Below are positions 17,893-25,417 of a DNA stretch of 47,177 bases, piece by piece. Source of the DNA: JAPLMW01 sp964619675 (GTDB taxonomy: Bacteria; Planctomycetota; Phycisphaerae; Sedimentisphaerales; UBA12454); contig CAZUEO010000017.1 in the NCBI GenBank assembly GCA_964619675.1, forward strand, positions 1 through 47,177, given 5' to 3'. Position 1 is the stretch's first letter. The number at the start of each line of letters is the position of its first letter. Both the position numbers and the translations under genes were made by a program. A model generated the notes under the pieces. It was not told where the DNA came from. It saw only the letters and a program-made list of their open reading frames with translations, and made no database searches.

Positions 17893-18496
17893 ATTTGTAA
17901 AAAGATTATTTGATATTTTGTTTTCTTTGCCGGCAATTTTGATATTGCTGCCAGTCTTTGCCGTGATAATTGCAGCAATAAAACTGGGCAGCAAGGGACC
18001 GGTGGTTTTTCGCCAGACCAGGGCCGGCAAAAATGGAAAACCTTTTACGTTTTATAAATTTCGTACAATGAGAACGGATGTGGACCCGTTTGGCGCAAGC
18101 CCTAAATCAGGTAAAGACTCACGATTGACCAGGGCAGGCGTTTTTTTGCGCGAGTATTCGCTTGATGAGCTGCCGCAGTTTTTTAATGTACTAAAAGGCG
18201 ATATGAGCCTTGTTGGTCCAAGACCGTTGTATATCCAGCAGATAGCCGAGTGGGATAACCGGCAGAAGAAAAGACTTCTCGTTAAGCCAGGCCTTACGGG
18301 CCTTGCGCAAATTAGCGGCAGAGGTGCGCTTACAAGAGAAGAAAAAATTGAATTCGATGTTGAGTATGTCGAAAAAGCTTCGCTGCTGCTGGACTTTAAA
18401 ATAATCTTTTTGACGATTTGGCAGGTCTTGACAAGCAAAAGTATTTATGAAAAACGCTACTCACAAACAGAGGAAACAAGAGGGCAGAAAGGTTAG
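17882..18496 (+). CDS. Initiating sugar-phosphate transferase (PglC/WcaJ catalytic type)
   Basis: The 204-residue protein is a monotopic phosphoglycosyl transferase: one N-terminal hydrophobic re-entrant helix (about residues 12-33), then GKNGKPFTFYKFRTMR, the catalytic stretch LDELPQFFNVLKGDMSLVGPRPL (Asp-Glu dyad) and LLVKPGLTGLAQISGR. It transfers a sugar phosphate from UDP-sugar to undecaprenyl phosphate and so starts the glycan unit. The small PglC-like size, without the extra WcaJ membrane domain, is clear. It overlaps both neighbours and belongs with the HAD and ATP-grasp genes. Confidence 0.88.
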   Translation: MLYKFVKRLFDILFSLPAILILLPVFAVIIAAIKLGSKGPVVFRQTRAGKNGKPFTFYKFRTMRTDVDPFGASPKSGKDSRLTRAGVFLREYSLDELPQFFNVLKGDMSLVGPRPLYIQQIAEWDNRQKKRLLVKPGLTGLAQISGRGALTREEKIEFDVEYVEKASLLLDFKIIFLTIWQVLTSKSIYEKRYSQTEETRGQKG

Positions 18497-20072
18497 AAGT
18501 CCGGTTCACAACTTTATGTTGGCGGTTTGTTTAGCCGTCATCGCTGCGCCAACGTTTGTTTTTGCCCTTGAGCCTTCACAGATTCTCATAATTGCAAATT
18601 CTGATGTCAATGAATCACTGCGGCTTGCGCAGTATTATTGCGGCAAAAGGGCTGTTCCCGCCGGCAATATTCTCAAAATACCGTTGGGAAGAGAGCTTGC
18701 GGAACAGATAAGCCGGCAGGATTACGTAAATAATCTTGCTGCCGCAGTAAGAAAGGAACTTACTCAAAACAGAAAGTCAGGCCGGATTAAGTGTCTTTTA
18801 ACCTTGTATGGTGTGCCGATAAAGGTCGGTCCGGCAGGACCTATAAAGGATTCCCAGCAGCTTGTTTTGAAGCTGACACGGATGCTTGATGCCAAAGAGA
18901 AGGAGTTTAGGAGCTTATTGCACCAACTTAATCGGCTCGGCAGGAAGGAATTGATAAACCAGAATGCTGCTCCGATGGAATCTTATGAGGACGTCTTAAA
19001 ACATCTGGCCGGCGATATAAAACAGGCCGTCAAAAGAATTGAATATATTGAGCAGCAGGATACCAGAAAACAGCAGTATAATAGTTTGGTGGTGCTCCTG
19101 AAGGGTTTTTACGGGCCTGCTTATGCTCAGCGGCAGGCCGGCCAGTTACCGCAGGTGTCATTTAAACTTTCCAGACTCGAGGAAGACCGGTTGCGCAAAG
19201 CCGATCTGATTTTGAAAATGTCGGAACAGGACAATTGGTCCGTAGAGAAGAAAATTGAAATGAATTTTTATCAGGCCGCTGAATCCGTTGGCGGTCTTAT
19301 CACTGCTATTTCAAATCTCAAGGCTAATATAGGCAGATGCGAAGGCGCCGAGACCGCTGCTTCCGTTGATAGCGAGCTTTCAATGGTTTTGTATGGTGAT
19401 TACGACCTTTACCGCTGGCAGAAAAATGACCTGCAGAATATGCCGTTATGGCTGTCCGCAAAGACGCTGATGGTTTCCAGACTCGACGGCCCTTCGGCAA
19501 AAATCGCCGCCGGCCTGATTGATAAGGCAATCGAAGCCGAGAAGAATGGTCTTGCCGGCAAAGCGTATATTGATACGCGGGGCCTGAGTATTGCCCAGCA
19601 GCCTGAGCCGTATTCGCTTGAATTTTTTGATAAATCGCTGCATTTGCTTGCCGATATGCTGAAAAAACGTACTTCAATGAAGGTTATCATTGAGAATACT
19701 GGCTCGCTTTTTCAGCCGGGCTCCTGTCCGCAAACAGCGATTTACTGCGGCTGGTACAGTGTAAAAAAATATGTCGATGCTTTTGATTTTGTTGCCGGCG
19801 CCGTGGGGTTTCATATTGCGAGCTTTGAGGCGATGGATTTGCGCAATCCATTAAGTTCAAACTGGTGTCCTGCTATGCTTTCGGACGGCATAACCGCAAC
19901 TCTCGGCCCGGTCGACGAACCTTACCTGCTTTCATTTCCCTTGCCGAATAAATTTTTTGCCGAGCTGCTTGACGGCAAGTGTCTTGTCGAGGCTTTTTAC
20001 AGGACAAATCCTTGTAATTCCTGGCAGCTTGTCCTGATAGGTGACCCGCTTTACAGGCTCAACATTAAGTAA
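18447..20072 (+). CDS. TIGR03790-family secreted protein
   Basis: The protein has a basic N-terminus, a hydrophobic core MLAVCLAVIAAPTFVFA (about residues 24-40) and a likely signal cleavage before LEPSQ. The mature part opens with IANSDVNESLRLAQYYCGKR and VPAGNILKIP, the start of the TIGR03790 family known mainly from Planctomycetota and related phyla and of unknown function. The C-terminus has AFYRTNPCNSWQLVLIGDPLYR, also typical. A long middle helical part (about 130-270) is an insertion between the conserved blocks. The ATG at 18447 overlaps the sugar transferase by 50 bases; the ATG at 18516, at the signal-peptide core, is an alternative, and neither has a strong ribosome site. Confidence 0.75.
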   Translation: MKNATHKQRKQEGRKVRSPVHNFMLAVCLAVIAAPTFVFALEPSQILIIANSDVNESLRLAQYYCGKRAVPAGNILKIPLGRELAEQISRQDYVNNLAAAVRKELTQNRKSGRIKCLLTLYGVPIKVGPAGPIKDSQQLVLKLTRMLDAKEKEFRSLLHQLNRLGRKELINQNAAPMESYEDVLKHLAGDIKQAVKRIEYIEQQDTRKQQYNSLVVLLKGFYGPAYAQRQAGQLPQVSFKLSRLEEDRLRKADLILKMSEQDNWSVEKKIEMNFYQAAESVGGLITAISNLKANIGRCEGAETAASVDSELSMVLYGDYDLYRWQKNDLQNMPLWLSAKTLMVSRLDGPSAKIAAGLIDKAIEAEKNGLAGKAYIDTRGLSIAQQPEPYSLEFFDKSLHLLADMLKKRTSMKVIIENTGSLFQPGSCPQTAIYCGWYSVKKYVDAFDFVAGAVGFHIASFEAMDLRNPLSSNWCPAMLSDGITATLGPVDEPYLLSFPLPNKFFAELLDGKCLVEAFYRTNPCNSWQLVLIGDPLYRLNIK

Positions 20073-20781
20073 CATTTTTTTGAATCGCCAGTTGCCAAAC
20101 GCTGACTGTTAGGACTATTGCGGCAAATGCGCTCAAAGCTGCCGTCATACCTAAAGGTTTATCTGTCAGGATTGCATACAGTTTTACAATCCCAAGGGTT
20201 ACTATCGGCCCTGCTGAGAATAATGGTAGTAGTCTAATCGGTCTTAAGTTTGGCAGGTTTACCAGCGATAGATACTTTATCCAGGCGATAGTAATTACCG
20301 TAAAACCTGCCAGATAAATGCCGGCTTCAAGTATCGAGCCTTGTATTATAAGTTGTGACCTTACAACAGCCGGTAAAAATAACGGACAGCCTGTAACGAG
20401 TATCATTACTGCATAGCGGGCAGGCAGAACGGTAGCTATCACCATTGCAGCGGCTATGCCGAGCATATTGGCCATGAGGTCTCTGATATCGACGGAGCGT
20501 TTGCTGAAATGTTGTAGCAGTTCATCCGCAACGCCGTAAAGCAGGACGATTCCAGACAGCAGCCAGGTGCGAAGCTTTTTCCAGTCGGCCTTTTGCTCAA
20601 AGCTTGCGGCCAGCCACAACAATAGCGCCAGTATCATATAGGCGACAAAATGCATAGTTTTGTCGCTTATGCCCATTTTTCTTGTCCAGCCGGGTATGGG
20701 AATATGTGTGGCGATAAATATCCCCAGCCAGTAAAATATCAGGACAGTAATGAAGAATTTTTTTTCTCTGGTTATTTTCAT
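20065..20781 (-). CDS. VanZ-like membrane protein
   Basis: This 238-residue protein has a first membrane helix, HIPIPGWTRKMGISDKTMHFVAYMILALLLW and DELLQHFSKRSVDIRDLMANMLG, which are the conserved blocks of the VanZ-like family. Two more pairs of hydrophobic segments follow, making it longer than a minimal VanZ domain. The function of the family is unclear; it is linked with cell-envelope resistance and polysaccharide genes. It converges on the TIGR03790 gene with an 8-base overlap of coding ends. Confidence 0.75.
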   Translation of the reverse strand: MKITREKKFFITVLIFYWLGIFIATHIPIPGWTRKMGISDKTMHFVAYMILALLLWLAASFEQKADWKKLRTWLLSGIVLLYGVADELLQHFSKRSVDIRDLMANMLGIAAAMVIATVLPARYAVMILVTGCPLFLPAVVRSQLIIQGSILEAGIYLAGFTVITIAWIKYLSLVNLPNLRPIRLLPLFSAGPIVTLGIVKLYAILTDKPLGMTAALSAFAAIVLTVSVWQLAIQKNVT

Positions 20782-20802
20782 AACGTTAGTTTACGGAAAG
20801 TG

Positions 20803-20830
20803 TTGTTTTTATATCATATTTGGTTATCAT
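20803..20830 (+). promoter_or_regulatory. Candidate sigma-70-like promoter for the lipid-A-domain gene
   Basis: TTGTTT and TATCAT are separated by 16 bases and lie about 34 bases before the ATG at 20864. The AT-rich divergent gap has no other clear pair. Confidence 0.4.
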
Positions 20831-20863
20831 AAACCAGTTAATTTATTTTATTAGGAGAAGTAT

Positions 20864-21187
20864 ATGTTTGAGTTTTTGGTAAAGGAGCTTGCACAGGAGC
20901 CGGTCTGGACAACGATTGGTTTTGTGGGACAGGTTACTTTCGGTGGCAGATTTATATTGCAGTGGCTTGTCAGCGAGTACAAAAAGAAGTCTCATGTGCC
21001 GCTGGCATTCTGGTATTTGTCTCTGGCGGGCAGTCTTATATTGCTTGCCTACAGCATTCACAGGGCAGAGCCCATTTTCATACTTGGTTTCTCGCTCAAC
21101 ACGCTTATTTACGTTCGCAATCTGCATCTTATACATAAGCATAAACAAACCGGCGAAGTTACCGTAATTGAAAAGGATGAGGATTGA
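20864..21187 (+). CDS. Lipid A biosynthesis N-terminal domain (LAB_N) membrane protein
   Basis: The 107-residue protein has three membrane helices and the family blocks TIGFVGQVTFGGRFILQWLVSEYKK and PLAFWYLSLAGSLILLAYS. LAB_N proteins are thought to act with polyprenyl-phosphate-sugar synthases and ArnT-like transferases in lipid A or glycan modification; here a GT39-like gene lies about 5 kb upstream. GGAG lies 7 bases before the ATG. The C-terminal tail is short and charged. Confidence 0.85.
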   Translation: MFEFLVKELAQEPVWTTIGFVGQVTFGGRFILQWLVSEYKKKSHVPLAFWYLSLAGSLILLAYSIHRAEPIFILGFSLNTLIYVRNLHLIHKHKQTGEVTVIEKDED

Positions 21188-21209
21188 TTATTATCGGAAG
21201 GCGATTAAA

Positions 21210-22493
21210 ATGAAAAAAGCATTTTTTATTTTGTTGTTAATTTCAAATGCTCTTATTGCACAGCCTGTTCCTGTCGCTCCGGTTGCAGCAACGGTAAAAC
21301 TGCCTGAACCGGATTTGAATGGCGGGATTTCTCTTGAGCAGGCGATTAAAAGTCGCAGGAGCATCCGCCAGTTTACTCCTGAGCCTTTAAAATTGAGTCA
21401 GATGAGCCAGTTGTGCTGGTCTGCGCAGGGCATAACCGATCCCAACGGAGGTCTGCGAGCCGCTCCATCGGCAGGCGCCTTGTATCCGATACAGTTATAT
21501 GTTGCTCTGCCGGACGGCCTTTATCTTTATTCGCCGCAAAGCCACAGTCTCAAAAAGCAAATCAACGGCGATGTCAGGCCGATGCTTTCCACAGCCGCTT
21601 TCGGGCAAAAGGTAGTGCAGAATTCGCCGGGTACTTTTGTAATTGCCGGCTCAGTAAGAAAGCTCGAAGCAAAGTATCGCGGCAGAGGTGAAAAGTTTAG
21701 TTATCTTGAGGCCGGCCATATTGCTCAGAATATTCATTTGCAGGCCGTTACTCTCGGCCTTGGTTCTGTACCAATCGGCGTTTTTGACCCCAAATCGGCT
21801 GCCGGAATCTGCAGGCTTCCTGAAGGCCTTGACGTGCTGTATCTGGTTTGTACGGGCAATCCCGTTGCGAAACCCGCTCTTAAACCGGCCATTACCGTTG
21901 CTCCTGTTGTATTGCCGCAGGCTCGGCCGGCCGGCGATATCCAGGCAAAACGGGTTGTTATTATTGTGCCAAGCAAGTATTTCAATGATGATGAGCTTTT
22001 CAGTGTCCAGGATACTCTTCAGATAGCGGGTGTTCAGTCGGTTATTGCAAGTTCGGTTATCGGCGAAGTAAAAGGCATTGGAAGAAATATCGTACAGGCA
22101 ACGGTGCTTGTCAAAGATATGGAAGCTGACGATTATGACGCCTTTGTGTTTATCGGCGGGCCGGGTATTAAAGAGTATTTTAACAACAGGGATGTATCGA
22201 ATCTTGTACGGTCGGCAAATAAAGAGGGTAAAATTATTGCTGCCATCAATAATGCCCCTACGATATTTGCCGATGCCGGCGTTGTTAAAGACAGAAATGT
22301 TGCTTGTTTCCCATCGCAGCGCAGAAAGCTTATTCATGCCGGCGCCGAGTGGAAGAATACCTCGCTTGAAGTTGACGGCAACATGGTAACAGCCAGCGGC
22401 CCTGATGACTCTCAGGTATCGGGCAGCGGTTCCGCAGTGGCTCAGCGGTTTGCAGCAGCCATCCTGCGTCTGTTAAGGCAGCAGACTCAGTAA
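21210..22493 (+). CDS. Exported SagB-type nitroreductase fused to a DJ-1/PfpI-like domain
   Basis: The 427-residue protein has a signal peptide (MKKAFFILLLISNALIAQP). Residues about 35-240 are a SagB/ThcOx-type FMN nitroreductase (SLEQAIKSRRSIRQF, SAGALYPIQLYV, YLEAGHIAQNIHLQAVTLGLG, VCTGNP). A Pro/Ala-rich linker leads to a DJ-1/PfpI domain (about 255-427: KRVVIIVPSKYFNDDE, YDAFVFIGGPG). The nucleophile elbow, normally A-x-C-H-G, reads AAINNAPTIF, so the Cys is missing and the domain may not be catalytic. GGAAGG lies just before ATG 21210; an in-frame start at 21168 would overlap the LAB_N gene and precede the signal peptide. Confidence 0.75.
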   Translation: MKKAFFILLLISNALIAQPVPVAPVAATVKLPEPDLNGGISLEQAIKSRRSIRQFTPEPLKLSQMSQLCWSAQGITDPNGGLRAAPSAGALYPIQLYVALPDGLYLYSPQSHSLKKQINGDVRPMLSTAAFGQKVVQNSPGTFVIAGSVRKLEAKYRGRGEKFSYLEAGHIAQNIHLQAVTLGLGSVPIGVFDPKSAAGICRLPEGLDVLYLVCTGNPVAKPALKPAITVAPVVLPQARPAGDIQAKRVVIIVPSKYFNDDELFSVQDTLQIAGVQSVIASSVIGEVKGIGRNIVQATVLVKDMEADDYDAFVFIGGPGIKEYFNNRDVSNLVRSANKEGKIIAAINNAPTIFADAGVVKDRNVACFPSQRRKLIHAGAEWKNTSLEVDGNMVTASGPDDSQVSGSGSAVAQRFAAAILRLLRQQTQ

Positions 22494-22500
22494 ACTGCAG

Positions 22501-23520
22501 TTACGCTGCGGCGGCAAAAACGTCGTAATCACTGCCAAACTGCCGCAGATAACACAACGAGTAAAGCCTGTAAAAACTCGGCAGAGGCAGCAGTATCACT
22601 GTTCCTATATAAGGTATGAACAAAATTATACCTATGCCGCATAAGCAGCAGCAGCTCACGCCGACAAGGACCATCGTGATGGTCCCTATGCAGAATATTA
22701 TCACAATCTTGAATAACAGGTAGAGGAAAATCTTCCAAAAATTATGCCGCAGCAGGGGCAGAAACTTTGCCCACGATGCCGATATTCCCGTTCGCTGCAG
22801 ATACATTATCGGCATAACAAAATCAAATGTTAATACCTGAATAAGCCCGAAAAATAATGATACTATTATAAGTAGCAGAATCATTGCGCAGATTATTATA
22901 CCGATTATCACGGCACCGGCATTTGAGAATTTTGCAAGCGAAACAAGCCAGATTGTCAAAATACCCACGGCAATTACCCATAACAAAGCGGTTACCATTA
23001 AAAGCAGTCGAAAACCAAGCAGTCCATTGGCTTGTTTTCTAAATGTCTTCCACGGTTCTTTTATATGGGCCTTATTTTTTGCAAGGCAGTCGAGGAACAT
23101 AAATTTTCCTCTGCTGCTGAGCCACAAAAGGATTAACATCACAAAAACAACCAGAAGGATTGTTGCTGCGGCTATTGGGATTACAATCAGCATATTCGCC
23201 TTGCAGAACTCGATTGCTTGGGATGCTTTAGCCGGTATTTCCGCTGTGTCCCCGTGGTATCTGACGCCGTTAAATCCGCCCACCCCTCCTTCAAATGCTT
23301 GAGATGCTTTAGCCGGTATTTCTGCTGTGTCCCCGTGGTATCGATGTCTGACGCCGTTAAATCCGCCTATCCCTCCTTCAAGCAGCCCTGCCAGCCATGC
23401 ACAAAAGCCGATTATCATCCATTTTTCCAGGTTGAACGGCGCAAATAGGATTGTTTTTGTCCTTGCAATGGCCTCGTTTACCGGCTCGATTACACTTATT
23501 GTTTTGTTTAATGTGTTCAT
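22501..23520 (-). CDS. Multi-pass membrane protein of unknown function with an internal duplication
   Basis: The 339-residue protein has about six membrane helices, beginning with a short cytoplasmic part and MIIGFCAWLAGLLEGGIGG. The layout (SARTK-like start, central pairs of helices, LSLFFGLIQVLTFDFVMPIMY) resembles DUF7544/DUF4013-type membrane proteins often seen in Planctomycetota. The loop after the first helix contains two nearly identical copies of GGFNGVR-x-HGDTAEIPAKASQA, made by an 80-base duplication. Function is not known. It is 9 bases from hisF and in the same direction, so may be the last gene of that unit. Confidence 0.6.
   Translation of the reverse strand: MNTLNKTISVIEPVNEAIARTKTILFAPFNLEKWMIIGFCAWLAGLLEGGIGGFNGVRHRYHGDTAEIPAKASQAFEGGVGGFNGVRYHGDTAEIPAKASQAIEFCKANMLIVIPIAAATILLVVFVMLILLWLSSRGKFMFLDCLAKNKAHIKEPWKTFRKQANGLLGFRLLLMVTALLWVIAVGILTIWLVSLAKFSNAGAVIIGIIICAMILLLIIVSLFFGLIQVLTFDFVMPIMYLQRTGISASWAKFLPLLRHNFWKIFLYLLFKIVIIFCIGTITMVLVGVSCCCLCGIGIILFIPYIGTVILLPLPSFYRLYSLCYLRQFGSDYDVFAAAA
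23215..23381. repeat. Two-copy tandem duplication inside the membrane-protein gene
   Basis: Copy A (23215-23294) and copy B (23296-23381) are nearly identical; copy B has 6 extra bases (CGATGT) and a few substitutions. The unit keeps the reading frame and duplicates a periplasmic or cytoplasmic loop of about 28 residues. The high identity points to a recent event. Confidence 0.9.
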
Positions 23521-23529
23521 AGTAATCTC

Positions 23530-24309
23530 CTACCATTTTTTTCTTATTGGAATCCCTGCAGCGATAAGCTCGTCTTTTATTTGTTTTATTGTAAACATTC
23601 CCGTATGAATCATACTTGCTATGATTGCCGCATCTGCTTTTCCTTCGGTAAAAACGTCAATCAGGTGCCGGCATGTCCCGCCTCCGCCGCTCGCAACTAC
23701 CGGTATGCCGACGTTTTCAGCAATCATTCTTGTAAGTTCGAGTTCGAATCCCTGCCCTGTGCCGTCGGCATCGACGCTGTTGACTACTATTTCGCCTGCG
23801 CCTGACTGCTCGGCTTTTTTTGCCCACGCCAGCGCATCGAGCCCCGTCCTTTTCCTGAAGCCTTCGATTGTGATTTCATATCCGCTTGGGAACTTTTCGC
23901 TATTTTCAACTTTAACAGGGTCCATACCTAAAACAATGCACTGTGAACCGAACAGTTTCGCGCCTTCGGCTATTATATCCGGGTTTTGCACGGCAAGGGA
24001 ATTTACGCTTACCTTTTCTGCCCCCGCCAGAAGCACCTGCCTCATATCTTCGATATTTTTTATTCCACCTCCGACCGCAAATGGAATGCGTATCGCTTTT
24101 GCAACCTGGCTGACCATTTCAATATCTATGTCTCTTTGGTCGGTAGAGGCGGTTATATCGTAAAAAACCAGCTCATCGCATCCGCCTTCGCTGTAGGCGA
24201 TTGCCATTTCCACAGGGTCGCCGAGGTCAATGTTGTTCTGAAATCTTACGCCTTTGGTTACCTTGCGGTTCCGTACGTCCAGGCACGGTATTATTCGTTT
24301 CGTCAGCAT
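23530..24309 (-). CDS. hisF: Imidazole glycerol phosphate synthase, cyclase subunit HisF
   Basis: The 259-residue TIM barrel has the HisF marks: MLTKRIIPCLDV with the catalytic Asp, GDPVEMAIAYSEGGCDELVFYDITAS, VGGGIKNIEDM, GAEKVSVNS, the second catalytic Asp in VLGMDPVK, and VVASGGGGT. With HisH it makes IGP and AICAR in histidine synthesis. Some positions are unusual (VVNSVDADGTG where most have a T-S-x-D-R-D-G-T block; an inserted VENSEKFPSGYE), so it is a diverged lineage form. The HisF2-type amidino-sugar role is less likely because the CLDV motif is kept. hisH lies just upstream and a CTCTGTG-type repeat occupies its leader, with no clear ribosome site. Confidence 0.9.
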   Translation of the reverse strand: MLTKRIIPCLDVRNRKVTKGVRFQNNIDLGDPVEMAIAYSEGGCDELVFYDITASTDQRDIDIEMVSQVAKAIRIPFAVGGGIKNIEDMRQVLLAGAEKVSVNSLAVQNPDIIAEGAKLFGSQCIVLGMDPVKVENSEKFPSGYEITIEGFRKRTGLDALAWAKKAEQSGAGEIVVNSVDADGTGQGFELELTRMIAENVGIPVVASGGGGTCRHLIDVFTEGKADAAIIASMIHTGMFTIKQIKDELIAAGIPIRKKW

Positions 24310-24319
24310 ATTTATATAT

Positions 24320-25006
24320 TTAATTCTCTGTGTTCTCTGTGTCCTCTGTGGCTAATTTAATTCGTAGTTCATTTTTCTCTGTGGCCGTTTTTCCGTCCCA
24401 ATTGCTGAAATTCTCTAATAGTTTCAGGCCGATACGCCCCGACCTTTCCGGGTGAAACTGTGTTGCGATAAGATTTTCTTTTCCTGCCGCGCTTGCAAAG
24501 ACAGTGTCTGCGTATTCGGTCTGGCCGATTATATTATTTTTATCGCTGCACGCCGGCCAGTAGCTGTGCACGAAGTAGAATTCGCTCTGGTCCGGGACAC
24601 CTGCAAAAACAGGATGCGATTTTGCGATTTTTACCGCGTTCCAGCCCATCTGCGGGATTTTGTACGATTTATCATTAGTCTTGAATTTTTTCACATTTCC
24701 GGGCAAAACTCCAAGGCATTCTGTACCGCTGTCCTCCTCGCTGGTCTCGAACAGTAACTGCATACCGATACAGATACCGAAAAAAGGGATGCCCTGAGCA
24801 ATTGTTTTTTTTATTGTCTCGATGAGTTTTAATTTTTTAAGATTGTCCATTGCCGCTTTTGCCGCCCCTACGCCCGGAAAGACGATTTTTTCCGCGAGCA
24901 AAATGTCTTTGGCCTTGTCGGTGATATTTACCTTTTGGCCCAGGGATTCGAATGCAAGCTGAACGCTCGTCAGATTTCCAGCTTTATAGTCGATTATTGT
25001 TATCAT
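24320..25006 (-). CDS. hisH: Imidazole glycerol phosphate synthase, glutaminase subunit HisH
   Basis: The 228-residue class I amidotransferase starts MITIIDYKAGNLTSV and shows the oxyanion motif PGVGAAKAAM, the nucleophile GICIGMQLLFE, and the His/Glu pair FHPERSG. It supplies ammonia to HisF. The start at 25006 fits the family; a longer frame to 25066 would add an unconserved tail. The C-terminus is extended by LATEDTENTEN, encoded entirely by an intergenic-type repeat of CTCTGTG units (see 24324-24355), so the gene has read into a dispersed element. Only 10 bases separate it from hisF. Confidence 0.92.
   Translation of the reverse strand: MITIIDYKAGNLTSVQLAFESLGQKVNITDKAKDILLAEKIVFPGVGAAKAAMDNLKKLKLIETIKKTIAQGIPFFGICIGMQLLFETSEEDSGTECLGVLPGNVKKFKTNDKSYKIPQMGWNAVKIAKSHPVFAGVPDQSEFYFVHSYWPACSDKNNIIGQTEYADTVFASAAGKENLIATQFHPERSGRIGLKLLENFSNWDGKTATEKNELRIKLATEDTENTEN
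24324..24355 (+). repeat. CTCTGTG-type dispersed repeat, copy 1
   Basis: Three imperfect heptamer-like units (TTCTCTGTG, TTCTCTGTG, TCCTCTGTG) end in GCTAA. Similar elements lie at 29251-29280 and 34476-34506. This copy overlaps the 3' end of hisH and lies 15-46 bases before the hisF start on the minus strand. Confidence 0.85.
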
Positions 25007-25077
25007 TTTGCCTGCCTTTCGGGTATTATAAGGTATTGGTTTTAAGGAAACAAGTTTTATGCTCAAAGGAAGGTGTT

Positions 25078-25374
25078 ATGAATAAATTAGTCAAAGAGTC
25101 GGAGTATTTACTTGCTTGGCTGGTGTTCTGGCTTTGTGTTACGTTTGGAGGGTTCGTTTTAGGTGCCATTGCAGGTGGAATTGCCGGAGCAATTATGGGA
25201 GCGGCCGGAGCGGATATTCAGTCCATCAAATTAATTGCCGGCGGAATTGGCTTTGTCATTAGCATACCGATTTCTTATGGTTTCTTCCGGTTTTTTGTCA
25301 GCGTGATGATTGTCAGGAAAATAGCAGCCAGAATATTGACAGCGGCAACGTCAGTGCCGAACCAGCAGGCATAG
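25078..25374 (+). CDS. Small two-helix membrane protein
   Basis: The 98-residue protein has two hydrophobic stretches: LLAWLVFWLCVTFGGFVLGAIAGGI (about 10-38, glycine rich) and KLIAGGIGFVISIPISYGFF (about 54-75). AAAGGAAGG lies 5 bases before the ATG at 25078, which fixes the start; a longer frame to 24952 overlaps hisH antisense. No recognised domain is visible. It is divergent from hisH and convergent with the Na/Pi transporter gene. Confidence 0.65.
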   Translation: MNKLVKESEYLLAWLVFWLCVTFGGFVLGAIAGGIAGAIMGAAGADIQSIKLIAGGIGFVISIPISYGFFRFFVSVMIVRKIAARILTAATSVPNQQA

Positions 25375-25417
25375 CTGGATTGTTTTTGGGTATTATTTAC
25401 TGACTGACGACTAAAGA

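Noticed and set aside
23738..23755. A tRNA T-loop-like string (GTTCGAATCCC)
   Set aside because: It lies inside hisF on the coding complement and no acceptor, D or anticodon stem can be formed around it.
23530..25006. hisF and hisH as amidino-sugar (HisF2/HisH2-type) enzymes of the polysaccharide locus
   Set aside because: HisF keeps the CLDV catalytic motif and there is no WbpG-like amidotransferase partner nearby, so histidine synthesis is more likely.
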